Of a stretch of 45,580 nt of DNA, positions 1-8,416 are shown piece after piece. Source of the stretch: an uncultured Dokdonia sp. (GTDB lineage: Bacteria > Bacteroidota > Bacteroidia > Flavobacteriales > Flavobacteriaceae); assembly GCF_937910895.1 (NCBI RefSeq), contig NZ_CALEMI010000109.1, positions 1-45,580 on the forward strand. The letters run 5' to 3'. The stretch's first letter is position 1, and each line of letters begins with the position of its first letter. The position numbers and the translations under genes are program-made. The notes beneath the pieces are model-generated. The model did no database searches. It was not told the origin of the DNA and was given only the letters and a program-made list of their open reading frames with translations.

Positions 1-368
1 CAAGCTTCAAGCAACTCTAAGTTTAGATTATTTGACAGATTTAGGTCTTCAATATTATTAATACTACATATTAACGTTTCTAAAAGTGTATTTGAAGAAA
101 CATCTAAAGATGTTAATAGATTTTCAAAACAGTTAAGCCCTGTAATATTTACAAATGCTTCTATACCTTGAAGATCTGCAATGTTTTGACTAGCCACATT
201 GAGGGTTCCAGTGACAGCAGCTGCTTCTGAAACTTGGATTTCTCCATCCATATTGGTATCGACTCCAATAGTAATTAATCTATTTTTGAAATTAGCGTCG
301 GGGATATCTACTATTTGTGCATTCACAAATCCTGCAACAAACAATACTAAGAGTGTAATTTTTTTCAT
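1..368 (-). CDS. Secreted leucine-rich-repeat protein, N-terminal part (runs off the left edge)
   Basis: An open frame starts at ATG 368-366 and continues past base 1, so 122 codons are visible. The first 18 residues (MKKITLLVLFVAGFVNAQ) form a clear signal peptide. A segment IPDANFKNRLITIGVD with a D-x-N-x-D-G stretch follows, then leucine-rich repeats such as LLTSLDVSSNTLLETL. The same N-terminal layout occurs in the LRR/T9SS protein at 40638-41591, so the missing C terminus probably carries a T9SS sorting domain; that part is inferred. It lies downstream of the LytTR regulator on the same strand, but has its own promoter-like region with a direct-repeat box at 421-454. The product is likely exported and may be an adhesin-like surface protein. 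The exact role is unknown. Confidence 0.85.
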   Translation of the reverse strand, partial: MKKITLLVLFVAGFVNAQIVDIPDANFKNRLITIGVDTNMDGEIQVSEAAAVTGTLNVASQNIADLQGIEAFVNITGLNCFENLLTSLDVSSNTLLETLICSINNIEDLNLSNNLNLELLEA

Positions 369-384
369 TGTGTTTAATTTTAAA

Positions 385-454
385 TAAACTTACTATCGAT
401 TTCTCAATTTTTAATGGGTTAATGAGTAAGTGATGGATTCGAATTAGAATTCGT
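385..454 (-). promoter_or_regulatory. Promoter with LytTR-type direct-repeat box upstream of the LRR gene
   Basis: Two copies of a 13-base element (aatgagtaagtga at 421-433 and aattagaattcgt at 442-454, plus strand) sit exactly 21 bases apart. On the minus strand, TAAGTTTA (392-385) resembles the Bacteroidota -7 element TAnnTTTG. The box starts 29 bases upstream of that element and 53 bases upstream of the ATG. The same geometry appears upstream of the histidine kinase at 3180. Binding by the neighbouring LytTR regulator is inferred. Confidence 0.55.
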
Positions 455-1215
455 TACATTGATTTTAATATTTCCTGTAGACGTTCCCTTTTTCTTTGAG
501 AAATGGGCAAACGACTCTCATCTGTCATTACCACATATCCGCCATCTTTTTTTATATAGGATTTTAGGTAATTCAAATTAATAAGGTGTGACTGATGGAT
601 GCGTTCAAAATTATGTTCTTTGAGCAGTTCTTCATATTCTTTTAAGGTCTTAGAAATAAGGATAGGTTTCGTATTTTTAATATAAAACATCGTGTAATTG
701 TCAGCACTTTCGCATCGTATAATATCACTGATGTCAAACAAATGAATCCCATCAGATGTAGACAGCGCAATGCGTTTAAAATTGTCTACATTCTTCCTGA
801 TATTTTCTAATAATAAATCTATATGAGAGTAATCATTTTTCTTCTCAATAACTGCTTCTATTTTTTCTATCACTTTTTGTAGTTCTTCTGGATCTACAGG
901 TTTCAGTAAAAAATCTAATGCACTAAATCGAAATGCTTTAATAGCATATTGTTCGTGAGCCGTGATAAAAACCACATTGGTTTTAATCACTTTATTACGC
1001 TCAGAAAGCTTTTCTAAAATATCAAAACCTGTCCCATCCGTAAGTTGAATATCTAAAAAAACAACTTGTGGTTCTAGTGTGTCTATGACTTCAATACCCG
1101 TAGCAACACTATCTGCCTCTCCAATAATTTTAATACTTGGTGCAAAACGAGCAAGCAATCCTTTCATGCCTTCCCGAAGATTCTTATCGTCATCTATTAA
1201 AATAGCTTTTATCAT
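454..1215 (-). CDS. LytTR-family response regulator
   Basis: A two-component transcription factor of 253 residues. The receiver domain covers about residues 1-120, with the acidic cluster D8-D10, the phosphoacceptor Asp55 (VFLDIQLTDG) and the conserved Lys in LLKPVD. A LytTR DNA-binding domain covers about residues 150-250 (SADNYTMFY, then RIHQSHLINLNYL). Length and order are typical for the LytT/AlgR/AgrA family, which binds paired direct repeats on one DNA face. The start lies 3 bases after the stop of the upstream sensor kinase, so the two form one operon. Candidate binding boxes precede both this operon and the next gene downstream (LRR protein). Confidence 0.95.
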   Translation of the reverse strand: MIKAILIDDDKNLREGMKGLLARFAPSIKIIGEADSVATGIEVIDTLEPQVVFLDIQLTDGTGFDILEKLSERNKVIKTNVVFITAHEQYAIKAFRFSALDFLLKPVDPEELQKVIEKIEAVIEKKNDYSHIDLLLENIRKNVDNFKRIALSTSDGIHLFDISDIIRCESADNYTMFYIKNTKPILISKTLKEYEELLKEHNFERIHQSHLINLNYLKSYIKKDGGYVVMTDESRLPISQRKRERLQEILKSM

Positions 1216-1218
1216 ATA

Positions 1219-3180
1219 TTATTCATTTACATATCGTAACGGGAGTCTCAATGTTACTTTTGTTCCTGTTACTTTCAACGTATCTGCTAACTCTTCTATA
1301 GCAATCGTTGCTTTTTTAGAAGTAGAGGCTGTAATCATTTCTAGACGTTTTTTAATAATATCTAGCGCCATCGATTTATGAGCCAATACAGAGTTTTCTT
1401 TATTCAATTTTGAGGTATTAATCCCGATTCCGTTATCCAAGATAACACAAATCAAAGACTGATCTTCTAGGGAAAAATCAATCGTAATACTCCCTTGATC
1501 TTTCTTGGGAATGACGCCATGTATAATTGCATTCTCTATAAAAGGTTGTATTAATAATGGAGGTAAAGCCACATCATCATCTATATCTTTACTTTTAGAA
1601 ATCAGAAAATTAAATTTATCATTAAATCGAAGCTGTTCTAACTCTAAATAGTTTTGCAAACTTTCTATTTCCTTATCAATAGGAATCAGCGATTCTTTAG
1701 AATACTCTAAAGTCAAGCGCATCAATTTAGAAAATTTAGAAAGGTATTTTATCGCCGAATCTGTTCCATTTTGAACTATAAAACTAGAAATAGAACCCAA
1801 ACAATTAAATACAAAATGAGGATTCATTTGTAAGTGCAACGCCTTTTGCTCATACTCGGCAAGTTCCTTTTGAAGTGTCAAGGTTTTCTTAAGATGATTC
1901 CTGTTGTAAATCAAAAAGCCTATACCTACCAAAAGCAACGCAATCAAAGCACCAAAAATCAGTTTCATCTTCGAACTTTTTGCTTCTTCTTTTAAAAGCA
2001 ACTCTCGTTTTTTTGCTTCCTCCTTTTGGATCAGCTCTTTCTTTTCAAATTCATAATTCATAGACGCTTCCACCGATTTCCGAATGTCGTTTTCTTTGAG
2101 TAAGTTATCTTTTATTGCTGTGTATGTTTTATAATGATCTAATGCTAAAGCTGGTTTTCCACTTTTAGCGTAAATAGCACTTAGTAGCTTTTCTGAAGTT
2201 GCTTGTTGTTCTAAAACATTAATTTCATTAGCGAGGCGTAAGGAGTTTTCTGCCATATCCAATGCAAGATTCTCTTGCCCTTGATCTAAATAAAATTGCG
2301 CCAAATACAAATACGTATCTGCCAATCCAAACTTATCACTAATACTTTCAAAAGTGACAATCGCTTTTTCCCAGTTTTCGATAGCTAGCTCATTATACTT
2401 TCTAGACTCATAATAAGCACCTATATTATTGTACCATTCTCCTAAAGCTCTTGGATTGGGATTTTTATCAATACTTTTTTTAGCATCAGTATAAAACTTG
2501 AAAGCATTGTCTAAATCATTTTCCTTAAAATAAATATTCGCAATATTGGTTTGTGTAATTCCGATATTTGGATTCTTTAGTTTCTCTTGAAGAATCAAGG
2601 ATTTTTTAAAATACGTTAATGCCTTACTATCTAAAGATTGTGACTTGTAAGCAACTCCTATATTGTTATAAATTTTTGAACTTTGATTTTCATCCTCTAA
2701 TTCTTCATAAATCGTCGCCGATTTCATGTAATACTCAAGTGCCTTTGCATAATTACTTTGCTCAGAAAAAACAATTCCCATACTCCCGTATGTTCGCGCA
2801 ATTCCTTGATCTACTTGTGAGTCTTTAGTCTCGTTGAGTTTCATTCCTTCAAAAATAGCTTTTGCCCACACAAAATGATCTAAGGCTTTTTCATACTCCC
2901 CTAAAATAATGTAGGCAGTTCCTATATTTAGATACGCATTTCCTTCTTCTAGCGTATTGGAATTATTTTGAGCTAACGTGAGTGCTTTTGTGCCAAAGAC
3001 AAGCATTTCATTAGGATCGCTGTACTTAAGCTCATTAGAGATTTTGTTGTATAACCTAACTTTTTCAGCTTCGTTAATAGGCTGCTCTAATTGCCTCTTC
3101 AGACTATCTAACGTACTCGTTTGACTTTGAAGAGGTATGGATAAAAAGAGTAAAATGTATAGAAGTAATTTTGATTTCAT
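1219..3180 (-). CDS. TPR-containing LytS-type sensor histidine kinase
   Basis: A 653-residue sensor. Residues 1-20 form a signal peptide, placing the sensor part outside the inner membrane. Tetratricopeptide repeats fill about residues 35-360 (for example YNNIGVAYKSQSLDSKALTYFKKSL). A charged coiled coil follows, then one transmembrane helix (LIFGALIALLLVGIGFLIY), then a His_kinase domain with LHLQMNPHFVFN, in which His455 is the predicted phosphorylation site. A HATPase domain completes the protein (N box QPFIENAIIHG, G box DNGIG). It is the cognate kinase of the LytTR regulator encoded 3 bases downstream. This TPR-TM-LytS layout is common in Bacteroidota; the signal sensed is unknown. Confidence 0.95.
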   Translation of the reverse strand: MKSKLLLYILLFLSIPLQSQTSTLDSLKRQLEQPINEAEKVRLYNKISNELKYSDPNEMLVFGTKALTLAQNNSNTLEEGNAYLNIGTAYIILGEYEKALDHFVWAKAIFEGMKLNETKDSQVDQGIARTYGSMGIVFSEQSNYAKALEYYMKSATIYEELEDENQSSKIYNNIGVAYKSQSLDSKALTYFKKSLILQEKLKNPNIGITQTNIANIYFKENDLDNAFKFYTDAKKSIDKNPNPRALGEWYNNIGAYYESRKYNELAIENWEKAIVTFESISDKFGLADTYLYLAQFYLDQGQENLALDMAENSLRLANEINVLEQQATSEKLLSAIYAKSGKPALALDHYKTYTAIKDNLLKENDIRKSVEASMNYEFEKKELIQKEEAKKRELLLKEEAKSSKMKLIFGALIALLLVGIGFLIYNRNHLKKTLTLQKELAEYEQKALHLQMNPHFVFNCLGSISSFIVQNGTDSAIKYLSKFSKLMRLTLEYSKESLIPIDKEIESLQNYLELEQLRFNDKFNFLISKSKDIDDDVALPPLLIQPFIENAIIHGVIPKKDQGSITIDFSLEDQSLICVILDNGIGINTSKLNKENSVLAHKSMALDIIKKRLEMITASTSKKATIAIEELADTLKVTGTKVTLRLPLRYVNE

Positions 3181-3198
3181 GTACGATCGCTTACAAAA

Positions 3199-3268
3199 CG
3201 AAAGTACTATTAACTATTCTAATTCTCATGTGTCAATGAGAATTTGATGGATTCGAATGAGAATTTGA
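3199..3268 (-). promoter_or_regulatory. Promoter with LytTR-type direct-repeat box upstream of the kinase/regulator operon
   Basis: The 13-mer AATGAGAATTTGA is present twice without mismatch at 3235-3247 and 3256-3268, a 21-base period (two helical turns). A third inverted half (aattctcat) lies at 3221-3229. On the minus strand TACTTTCG (3206-3199) fits the -7 element TAnnTTTG, and the box starts 29 bases upstream of it. Paired repeats with about 21-base spacing are typical for LytTR regulators such as AgrA, so autoregulation is inferred. Confidence 0.6.
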
Positions 3269-3270
3269 CC

Positions 3271-3284
3271 GCTTTCGCGAAAGC
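3271..3284. repeat. Iterated palindrome GCTTTCGCGAAAGC, copy 1
   Basis: Exact 14-base copy extended by one matching base pair on each side (c...g). It is intergenic, between the divergent kinase operon and the TonB receptor, directly upstream of the LytTR box. Confidence 0.95.
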
Positions 3285-3446
3285 GTACCCAGTAGCCATA
3301 CAATCTACTGTTACATCCAAACCCCTATTAACAAATTAGATAAAAAGATACCAAAAACTAAAAATATGCTTACAACAAACAAGGTTTTTCCTTTTTTAAC
3401 ATCGCTTTCCAAAAATTGATATTAGATTTACTCCAAATCCTTCTTC

Positions 3447-5822
3447 ATGAAAAAAAGTTTACTTTTTATAGTCCTATTCTGTATTGGACTGTGTACTTCA
3501 TTTGCCCAAGAAAAATTTACACTCAGCGGTACCGTATCGGATACTGCTAGTAATGAAACCCTTATAGGTGTCAACATCTTATTTCCAGAAGTATCAAATG
3601 GTGTAGCAACCAATTCGTACGGATTTTACTCTATTACCTTACCTAAAGGCACCTATAAAATCATTGTGAGTTATCTAGGATATACAGAAATCACAGAAAC
3701 GATTGTATTGGATAGAGATGTACGGAAGGACATACAACTTTCACTAGCTACAGAGTCGCTTGATGAAGTAGTTATTGAAGAAAAAGTAGAGCGTATAAAT
3801 ATTAGAAAACCGCAAATGAGTGTCAACTCTCTTACCGCCGAAACCATCAAACGGATTCCTGTGGTACTCGGAGAGGCAGATGTAATCAAGTCTATCCTTT
3901 TACTTCCAGGTGTGACCAGTGCTGGAGAAGCGGCTTCTGGTTTTAATGTTCGTGGAGGCGCCGCCGATCAGAATTTGATTTTGCTAGACGAAGCAATTAT
4001 ATTTAATTCCTCTCATTTATTTGGTCTGTTCTCCGTCTTTAACCCAGATGCCATTAAAGATTTAAAACTATACAAAGGAGGAATTCCTGCTCGTTTTGGA
4101 GGAAGAGCTTCCTCTGTATTAGACATTTATCAAAAAGAAGGGAACAGTAAACAATTTAAAATGAATGGAGGGCTAGGACTCATTTCAAGTAGATTATTGT
4201 TAGAAGGTCCTATCAAAAAAGACGAAGGTGCTTTTCTAGTGGCAGGACGTTCTTCGTATGCTAATATATTCTTGCCGCTGTTTGATATAGATAACAGACT
4301 TTCCTTTTTTGACCTCAACACAAAATTGAATTACAAAATTAACGACAATAACAGCATCTATCTTTCAGGATATTTTGGGAGAGATGATTTTAGCATCAAC
4401 GATAGTTTTTCTAATAATTATGGGAATGCAGTGGGAAATTTTAGATGGACACATCTTTTTTCTGACAAACTTTTCTCTAATCTATCCATCATTTACAGCG
4501 ATTACTTTTATGGATTAGATCTTGATTTTGTTGGCTTTACCTGGGATTCAGGGATTACCAATTTTAATCTCAAATATGATTTAAAACATTACCTCACTGA
4601 AAACATTCAACTCAACTATGGGATTAACAATGTGTACTATGCATTTAACCCTGGTAAGATCAAACCTAACAGTCCAGATTCTGGAATTGTAGAAGATCAG
4701 CTAACCAAACAATTTGCCAATGAGTTTGCTGCCTATATTGATGTAGAACATAAAATTACAGATCAACTGAATATCCAGTATGGCGTACGTTGGAGTAATT
4801 TTATACGCTTAGGGCAAGATGAAGTGAATGTATATGTAGATGATAATCCAGTACTTTTTGATCCTTTTTTATTGGTGTATCAAGGCGCTGAAATTAATAA
4901 TGTAGACACCTCTTTTAGCCGCAGTGATAAGTTGGCTACGTTTAATACACTAGAACCTCGACTTGCCTTTTCGTATGCATTTAACGATGATACGTCCGTT
5001 AAAGCAAGTTATACACACATGGCGCAATACATCCATTTGTTATCCAACACAAGTTCACCTACCCCACTAGATGTTTGGACGCCTAGTGGTCAGTTTGTAG
5101 ATCCGCAAATATCAGATCAATATGCTGTGGGTTTCTTTAAGAACTTGAAAGATGATATGTACACTATAGAAACTGAAGTCTTTTATAAAGACATAGATAA
5201 TCGTATCGATTATATAGATGGCGCAGATTTGATTGCCAATGACGCCATTGAGCAAGTTATTTTAAGTGGGGAGGCCAGAGCCTACGGACTGGAAGTTTTA
5301 TTTCGTAAAAACGAAGGAAAATTTACAGGATGGCTTGCGTATACGCTTTCAAAATCAGAGCAGCGCACACCCGGTAGAAATGAAAACGAAGTCGGTATCA
5401 ATCTAGGGCGATGGTACAATACACCCTATGACAAAACCCACGATATTTCTGTAAATGCCAATTATGAATTAAGTGACAGATGGCGTTTTGGAGCTAACTT
5501 TATTTATCAGACGGGACAACCCACTAACTTCCCCGTAGGACAGTTTGAATTTCAAGGACTCGTCATTCCTACCTATGGATTTAGAAATGAACAACGCCTT
5601 CCTGATTTTCATCGTATTGATGTTTCAGCAACATTGACACCAAAACAAAATAAAGAAAAAAGATGGCGTTCTGAGTGGGTATTTAGTATCTATAATTTAT
5701 ACAGTAGGATGAATGCTGCTTCTATTAATTTTAGACAAAACCAAGAAACACGTATGAATGAAGCCGTACGAACCTCCATATTTGGAATCATACCTTCAGT
5801 AACGTATAATTTTAAATTTTAA
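3447..5822 (+). CDS. TonB-dependent outer-membrane receptor with carboxypeptidase-regulatory-like N domain
   Basis: A 791-residue outer-membrane transporter. The signal peptide (MKKSLLFIVLFCIGLCTSFAQ) is followed by a CarboxypepD_reg-like beta-sandwich at about residues 25-105 (TLSGTVSDTASNETLIGVNI). The plug domain covers about residues 115-225 (GFNVRGGAADQNLILLDEAIIF, then LYKGGIPARFGGRASSVLDI), and a beta-barrel extends to the C-terminal aromatic residue (VTYNFKF). It is shorter than SusC-type receptors. Two DUF4249 lipoprotein genes follow on the same strand, a pairing known from Bacteroidota, so the three probably form one import or surface complex. The substrate cannot be told from sequence. 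Confidence 0.93.
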   Translation: MKKSLLFIVLFCIGLCTSFAQEKFTLSGTVSDTASNETLIGVNILFPEVSNGVATNSYGFYSITLPKGTYKIIVSYLGYTEITETIVLDRDVRKDIQLSLATESLDEVVIEEKVERINIRKPQMSVNSLTAETIKRIPVVLGEADVIKSILLLPGVTSAGEAASGFNVRGGAADQNLILLDEAIIFNSSHLFGLFSVFNPDAIKDLKLYKGGIPARFGGRASSVLDIYQKEGNSKQFKMNGGLGLISSRLLLEGPIKKDEGAFLVAGRSSYANIFLPLFDIDNRLSFFDLNTKLNYKINDNNSIYLSGYFGRDDFSINDSFSNNYGNAVGNFRWTHLFSDKLFSNLSIIYSDYFYGLDLDFVGFTWDSGITNFNLKYDLKHYLTENIQLNYGINNVYYAFNPGKIKPNSPDSGIVEDQLTKQFANEFAAYIDVEHKITDQLNIQYGVRWSNFIRLGQDEVNVYVDDNPVLFDPFLLVYQGAEINNVDTSFSRSDKLATFNTLEPRLAFSYAFNDDTSVKASYTHMAQYIHLLSNTSSPTPLDVWTPSGQFVDPQISDQYAVGFFKNLKDDMYTIETEVFYKDIDNRIDYIDGADLIANDAIEQVILSGEARAYGLEVLFRKNEGKFTGWLAYTLSKSEQRTPGRNENEVGINLGRWYNTPYDKTHDISVNANYELSDRWRFGANFIYQTGQPTNFPVGQFEFQGLVIPTYGFRNEQRLPDFHRIDVSATLTPKQNKEKRWRSEWVFSIYNLYSRMNAASINFRQNQETRMNEAVRTSIFGIIPSVTYNFKF

Positions 5823-5829
5823 ATATTTA

Positions 5830-5849
5830 TACGCTTTCGCGAAAGCGTA
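5830..5849. repeat. Iterated palindrome, full 20-base form, copy 2
   Basis: TACGCTTTCGCGAAAGCGTA is a perfect 20-base palindrome in the 46-base gap between the TonB receptor and the first DUF4249 gene. It is the longest perfect copy in the window and defines the extended form of the element. Confidence 0.95.
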
Positions 5850-5868
5850 CCAGACATTACATAAAATA

Positions 5869-6756
5869 ATGAGACACATCATATACATCCTATTTTTAGC
5901 TACGTTCTTTACCAGCTGTGAAGACGTTGTTGATGTAGACTTACCCGCGCCACAACCTAGACTTGTTGTGGATGCTTTGGTGCGTCTTAACTTGGAAGAA
6001 GAAGCCTCTCCTGTACGTTTTAAAGTAACTACGACAGGCGCCTTTTTTGATGAGATTACTCCTACGCCATTAACAGGAATGCAACTTGTAAATGAAGCCA
6101 TTCCTACCGTAGCAGGGATCGTATTTCTCACACAAGATCCAGATCACCCAAATGAATATGTGCCTGGATCTGATGAGGCAGGACCTAATCCTGACGGAGT
6201 CGTTTCTAATGATTTTTTCTTAGAAGGAAGACTCATTCTTACCTTTACGTTTGAGGAAGAACTCTACCTAGCTGAAACTCGTTTTGCCCCCGCCCCACCT
6301 ATAGATATGGTGGTTCAAGGAGATCAAACGCTTTTTGATGAAAACGACACCGAAGTTATTGTGACCTTTACCGATATTCCAGAACAAGATAATTTTTACG
6401 TGTTTGACTTCGATTTTAACGAATTTCTCACCATAGAAGATCGCTTTTTTCAAGGTCAGCAATTTGATTTTTCCTATTTCTATGATACCGATTTAGAAGC
6501 AGGAGATGTCGCAAATATTAGTATTCTAGGCGCTAGCGAATCCTTTTATAATTATATGGATTTACTTATTGAACAAAGTGATCTTACCGATGGTGGCCCT
6601 TTTCAAGTACCCGTGACTACCGTACGCGGTAATATTTTAAAAGTAGAAGGTGTAGACAATATCAATATTTTTGATAATGTAGGAAGACCCCAAGAATTTG
6701 TCCTTGGGTATTTTGCAGTATCACAAGAATTTAAAACCAGTATTACCATAGAATAG
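5869..6756 (+). CDS. DUF4249 family lipoprotein (first of two)
   Basis: A 295-residue lipoprotein. The signal peptide ends at a lipobox (FFTSC, Cys17), followed directly by the family hallmark EDVVDVDLPAPQPRLVVDAL. The rest is predicted beta-rich, with a conserved C-terminal segment (QSDLTDGGPFQVPVTTVRGN). DUF4249 proteins are encoded next to TonB receptors in Bacteroidota and are thought to sit on the outer membrane as receptor partners; their function is unproven. It begins 46 bases after the receptor stop, so cotranscription is likely. The next gene is a clear paralogue with the same N and C termini. Confidence 0.88.
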   Translation: MRHIIYILFLATFFTSCEDVVDVDLPAPQPRLVVDALVRLNLEEEASPVRFKVTTTGAFFDEITPTPLTGMQLVNEAIPTVAGIVFLTQDPDHPNEYVPGSDEAGPNPDGVVSNDFFLEGRLILTFTFEEELYLAETRFAPAPPIDMVVQGDQTLFDENDTEVIVTFTDIPEQDNFYVFDFDFNEFLTIEDRFFQGQQFDFSYFYDTDLEAGDVANISILGASESFYNYMDLLIEQSDLTDGGPFQVPVTTVRGNILKVEGVDNINIFDNVGRPQEFVLGYFAVSQEFKTSITIE

Positions 6757-6765
6757 CAAAACAAG

Positions 6766-6808
6766 TACGCTTTCGCGAACTTACCGGCAGGCAGGTGCGA
6801 AAAGCGTA
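6766..6808. repeat. Interrupted copy of the iterated palindrome
   Basis: TACGCTTTCGCGAA (6766-6779) and GCGAAAAGCGTA (6797-6808) are the two halves of the 20-base palindrome, split by a 17-base GC-rich insert (cttaccggcaggcaggt, 6780-6796). The bases gcgaa occur on both sides of the insert, like a short target duplication. It lies in the gap between the two DUF4249 genes. Confidence 0.7.
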
Positions 6809-6824
6809 CACAACATAAAACCCA

Positions 6825-7718
6825 ATGAAAAAGTTACTATTAGTATTCCTTATTACCTGTATGTTTACCAGCTGTGAAGACGTTGTTGATGTAGATTTAG
6901 ATTCAGAACCACCTCGATTGGTTGTAGATGCATTGATACGGGTAGATACTTCACAAGAACTTACTGAAGCCACTATCAGAGTAACGCTAACCTCCTCATT
7001 TTTTGGAGAGATTCAACCTGCTGAGATAGAAAGTATGCAAATTCAAAATGAAGAAAATGGCAGTTTTGTCCCCTACGAGCCTGTACCTGGAGAACCTGGA
7101 TTATACCGTCCGTTTCCTACAACGGTATCACCTGTAGTAGACAATAAAATTATTACCAGTTTTCTTACCAACCCAAATCCAGTGTATATTTTTAGTGTCG
7201 TTTTTCAAGATGAGCTATATCTCGCAAGAACCTCTTTTGTACCTACCTCACCAATAGATAGTATTACTCAAGGAGAAGACACGCTCTTTGATGAAAATGA
7301 TACCGAAGTGATTATCTCATTTACAGATACTCAAGATAGAGAAGATTTTTATGTGTTTGATTTTGATTTTGGAGAATTCCTTACTGTAGAAGATACGTTC
7401 TTTCCAGGACAAGATTTTGAGTTCTCCTATTTTTATGATGGAGAAGATGTTCCACTAGAAACAGGTCAAGAAATAACCATCAGCATTCTAGGAGCCGATG
7501 AACCTTTTTATGATTATATGGAGCAACTCGTTACACAAAGCGACCTTACAGATGGAGGTCCTTTTCAAGTACCCGTATCTACCGTAAGAGGAAATATTCT
7601 CAATGCAGAAGGCATAGACAACATAGACGTATTTGACAATGTTGGTAGACCTGATAGTTTTGCATTAGGCTATTTTGCCATTGTACAAGAATTTAAAAAC
7701 ACGCTTATTATTGAGTGA
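6825..7718 (+). CDS. DUF4249 family lipoprotein (second of two)
   Basis: A 297-residue paralogue of the preceding gene. The lipobox is FTSC (Cys17), followed by EDVVDVDLDSEPPRLVVDAL. The C-terminal 60 residues are almost the same as in the first copy (QSDLTDGGPFQVPVSTVRGN), while the central part around residues 60-130 has diverged. This points to an old tandem duplication followed by divergence of the central, possibly ligand-facing, region. The 68-base gap before it carries the interrupted palindrome. It is most likely the last gene of the TonB/DUF4249 unit, because a new promoter follows. Confidence 0.88.
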   Translation: MKKLLLVFLITCMFTSCEDVVDVDLDSEPPRLVVDALIRVDTSQELTEATIRVTLTSSFFGEIQPAEIESMQIQNEENGSFVPYEPVPGEPGLYRPFPTTVSPVVDNKIITSFLTNPNPVYIFSVVFQDELYLARTSFVPTSPIDSITQGEDTLFDENDTEVIISFTDTQDREDFYVFDFDFGEFLTVEDTFFPGQDFEFSYFYDGEDVPLETGQEITISILGADEPFYDYMEQLVTQSDLTDGGPFQVPVSTVRGNILNAEGIDNIDVFDNVGRPDSFALGYFAIVQEFKNTLIIE

Positions 7719-7735
7719 TTTTCAAACACATCCTA

Positions 7736-7766
7736 TTGACGACTGCATTTGTTTTTTCTACCTTTG
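7736..7766 (+). promoter_or_regulatory. Bacteroidota sigma-A-type promoter for udk
   Basis: A TTG at 7736-7738 and a perfect TAnnTTTG (TACCTTTG, 7759-7766) are separated by 20 bases, matching the known Bacteroidota -33/-7 consensus. The udk start codon follows 19 bases later. This probably drives the udk-divIC-mutA-lipoprotein-mutB unit. Confidence 0.75.
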
Positions 7767-7785
7767 AACCAAAATAAATAAACGT

Positions 7786-8394
7786 ATGCTTATCATAGGA
7801 ATAGGAGGAGGTACTGGAAGTGGAAAAACTACGGTTGTGAATAATATCATCTCCGAAAGCCCTGAAGGTGAAGTGACCATCATATCTCAAGATTCATATT
7901 ATAAAGATCTTTCACATCTTGACTATGAATCCAGAACCAAAGTTAACTTTGACCACCCAAATTCTATAGACTTCACATTGCTATGCAATCATCTGGCAGA
8001 ATTACGGAAAGGAAATGCCATAGAACAACCTGTATATTCCTTCGTAGAACATAACAGAACTGATGAAACTGTAACCACACATCCAAAAAAAGTAATTGTA
8101 GTCGAAGGGATTTTAATCCTCACAGATCCGCTGATCCGTGATTTATTTGATATTAAAATATTTGTACATGCCGATAGTGACGAGCGCCTCATACGTCGTT
8201 TAAAACGTGATATTTCAGAGCGCGGTCGTGATCTTCAAGAAGTACTAGATCGCTATCAAAATACGCTCAAGCCTATGCATCAACAATTCATTGAGCCTAC
8301 AAAAGAATTTGCAGATATGATCATTCCAAATAATCGGTATAATACCGTTGCTGTAGATATTGTACGTACAATAATTAATGAGCGCTTATCGTAA
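7786..8394 (+). CDS. udk: Uridine kinase
   Basis: A 202-residue cytosolic nucleoside kinase that phosphorylates uridine and cytidine to UMP and CMP in pyrimidine salvage. The Walker A loop is GIGGGTGSGKTT at residues 5-16, followed by QDSYYKDLSHLDYESR and the NFDHPNSIDF nucleoside-binding region, and the lid segment RLIRRLKRDISERGRD. Length is typical of bacterial Udk. It is the first gene of an operon with divIC-like and methylmalonyl-CoA mutase genes. The end of the gene (gcgcttatcgtaagcg) forms a short imperfect inverted repeat just before the next start. Confidence 0.96.
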   Translation: MLIIGIGGGTGSGKTTVVNNIISESPEGEVTIISQDSYYKDLSHLDYESRTKVNFDHPNSIDFTLLCNHLAELRKGNAIEQPVYSFVEHNRTDETVTTHPKKVIVVEGILILTDPLIRDLFDIKIFVHADSDERLIRRLKRDISERGRDLQEVLDRYQNTLKPMHQQFIEPTKEFADMIIPNNRYNTVAVDIVRTIINERLS

Positions 8395-8416
8395 GCGTTT
8401 TAGTATCTTCGTAATT

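Noticed and set aside
3311-3412. A 33-codon frame on the minus strand with a TTG start and a hydrophobic helix (FVVSIFLVFGIFLSNLLIGVW)
   Set aside because: No ATG, no recognisable promoter and no known homologue; it may be a chance AT-rich hydrophobic frame, so it was not listed as a gene.
8378-8416. An upstream in-frame ATG for the DivIC-like gene
   Set aside because: It would overlap udk and add 13 residues unlike the family; the ATG at 8417 gives the expected N terminus MGLKSLRHKKW.
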